Source of the DNA: CAZFIO01 sp964519585
GTDB lineage: Bacteria; Bacillota; Clostridia; Tissierellales; Tissierellaceae
Direction: 5' to 3'
Assembly (NCBI GenBank): GCA_964519585.1
Contig: CAZFIO010000116.1
Span: forward strand, 1-6,308
DNA length: 6,308 bases
Both the position numbers and the translations under genes were made by a program. Every line of letters starts with the position of its first letter. Position 1 is the first letter of the stretch. Positions 5,804 to 6,308 of the stretch are shown in pieces. The notes below the pieces were generated by a model, which made no database searches, was not told the DNA's origin, and was given only the letters and a program-made list of their open reading frames with translations.

Positions 5804-6232
5804 TTATAATTCGTATATTTCGGGTTGTTGAGCTTGGTGTTTGTGCTCAGCGCCTCTATATATCTTAAGTTTTGTAATCATTTGTCTTCCAATCTTGTTC
5901 TTTGGAAGCATTCCTTTTACTGCTAGTTCAATAATTCTTTCTGGTTTTTCTTCCATCAATCTCTTATAAGGTACTTCCTTTAATCCTCCTGGATATCCAG
6001 TGTGATAAGTATGATTTAATTGATTGATTTTATTTCCAGTTAATTTGATTTTGTCTGCATTAATTATTATAACGAAATCTCCTGTATCAACATGAGGAGT
6101 ATATATAGGCTTGTTTTTTCCCATTAATATGGTAGCTACTTCAGATGCTAGTCTACCTAAAACTTTTCCTTCAGCATCTATTTCATACCATTTTCTATCT
6201 ACTTCATTTGTTTTTGCCAAATAGCTCTTCAT
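5804..6232 (-). CDS. rplM: 50S ribosomal protein L13
   Basis: Large-subunit ribosomal protein L13 (uL13), an early assembly protein of the 50S subunit that binds 23S rRNA. The 142 residues match the usual length. The N-terminus MKSYLAKTNEVDRKWYEIDA, then GKVLGRLASEVATILMGKNK and TPHVDTGDFVIIINADKI, are characteristic, as are GGLKEVPYKRLMEEKPERI and VKGMLPKNKIGRQM in the C-terminal half. The ATG at 6230-6232 has a strong AAGGAGGG ribosome binding site eight bases away. It is the first gene of the operon with rpsI. The upstream leader contains a hairpin that could control its translation. Confidence 0.98.
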   Translation of the reverse strand: MKSYLAKTNEVDRKWYEIDAEGKVLGRLASEVATILMGKNKPIYTPHVDTGDFVIIINADKIKLTGNKINQLNHTYHTGYPGGLKEVPYKRLMEEKPERIIELAVKGMLPKNKIGRQMITKLKIYRGAEHKHQAQQPEIYEL

Positions 6233-6247
6233 CGATTTCCCTCCTTA

Positions 6248-6278
6248 TACCTAATATCATAATCTATATTGTTAGGTA
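6248..6278 (-). promoter_or_regulatory. rplM leader hairpin, candidate L13 autoregulatory element
   Basis: On the minus strand TACCTAA and TTAGGTA form a perfect 7-base-pair stem enclosing a 17-base AT-rich loop in which ATAT/ATAT can add pairs. The stem ends two bases before the AAGGAGGG ribosome binding site of rplM, so folding or a bound protein could affect initiation. Upstream (6279-6305) lies another short pairing, AAAAAG with CTTTTT. Firmicute rplM genes are known to carry a structured L13 leader; that this is that element is inference, since I cannot run a covariance search. Confidence 0.45.
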
Positions 6279-6308
6279 CAAAAAAAGTTTCAGGGTTCTT
6301 TTTAAACA

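Noticed and set aside
1..6308. CRISPR array, tRNA, rRNA or insertion sequence
   Set aside because: No regularly spaced repeats, cloverleaf-like segment, rRNA sequence, transposase or terminal inverted repeats were seen.

Overview
The window looks like chromosomal DNA from a low-GC Firmicute, most likely an anaerobic Clostridia-type bacterium. The supporting signs are AT-rich sequence, strong AGGAGG ribosome binding sites, sigma-A-type promoters, U-tailed terminators, the rplM-rpsI operon, and a gcvT-gcvH gene order typical of glycine-metabolising Clostridia. I cannot assign a genus. Every supported gene lies on the minus strand, so transcription runs from high to low coordinates.

In transcription order: (1) 6308-5345 holds a hairpin leader, rplM (ribosomal protein L13), rpsI (S9) and a rho-independent terminator. 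(2) 5265-2933 is a self-contained restriction-modification cassette: a promoter, a C5-cytosine DNA methyltransferase, an overlapping gene for a probable Type II restriction endonuclease, and a strong terminator. (3) 2882-1676 is a single gene with its own extended -10 promoter, encoding a membrane-anchored diguanylate cyclase. (4) 1675-1375 is a 301-base gap. It holds an array of DnaA-box-like 9-mers, the gcvT promoter and a small inverted repeat. (5) 1374-1 holds gcvT and the first 88 codons of gcvH, two parts of the glycine cleavage system, translated in tight succession; gcvH runs off the window edge.

The housekeeping parts are conventional. The accessory part is the restriction-modification pair placed directly behind the ribosomal protein operon and bounded by a terminator on each side. 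The methyltransferase has every canonical motif. Its partner has a C-terminal region resembling the B3-like DNA-recognition domain of NgoFVII/BfiI-type enzymes, but no HxK phospholipase-D nuclease motif. Its N-terminal half instead carries an acidic cluster followed by Gly-Leu-Gly-Leu-Lys, suggesting a different nuclease module. The second item worth checking is the DnaA-box-like array between the diguanylate cyclase gene and gcvT.
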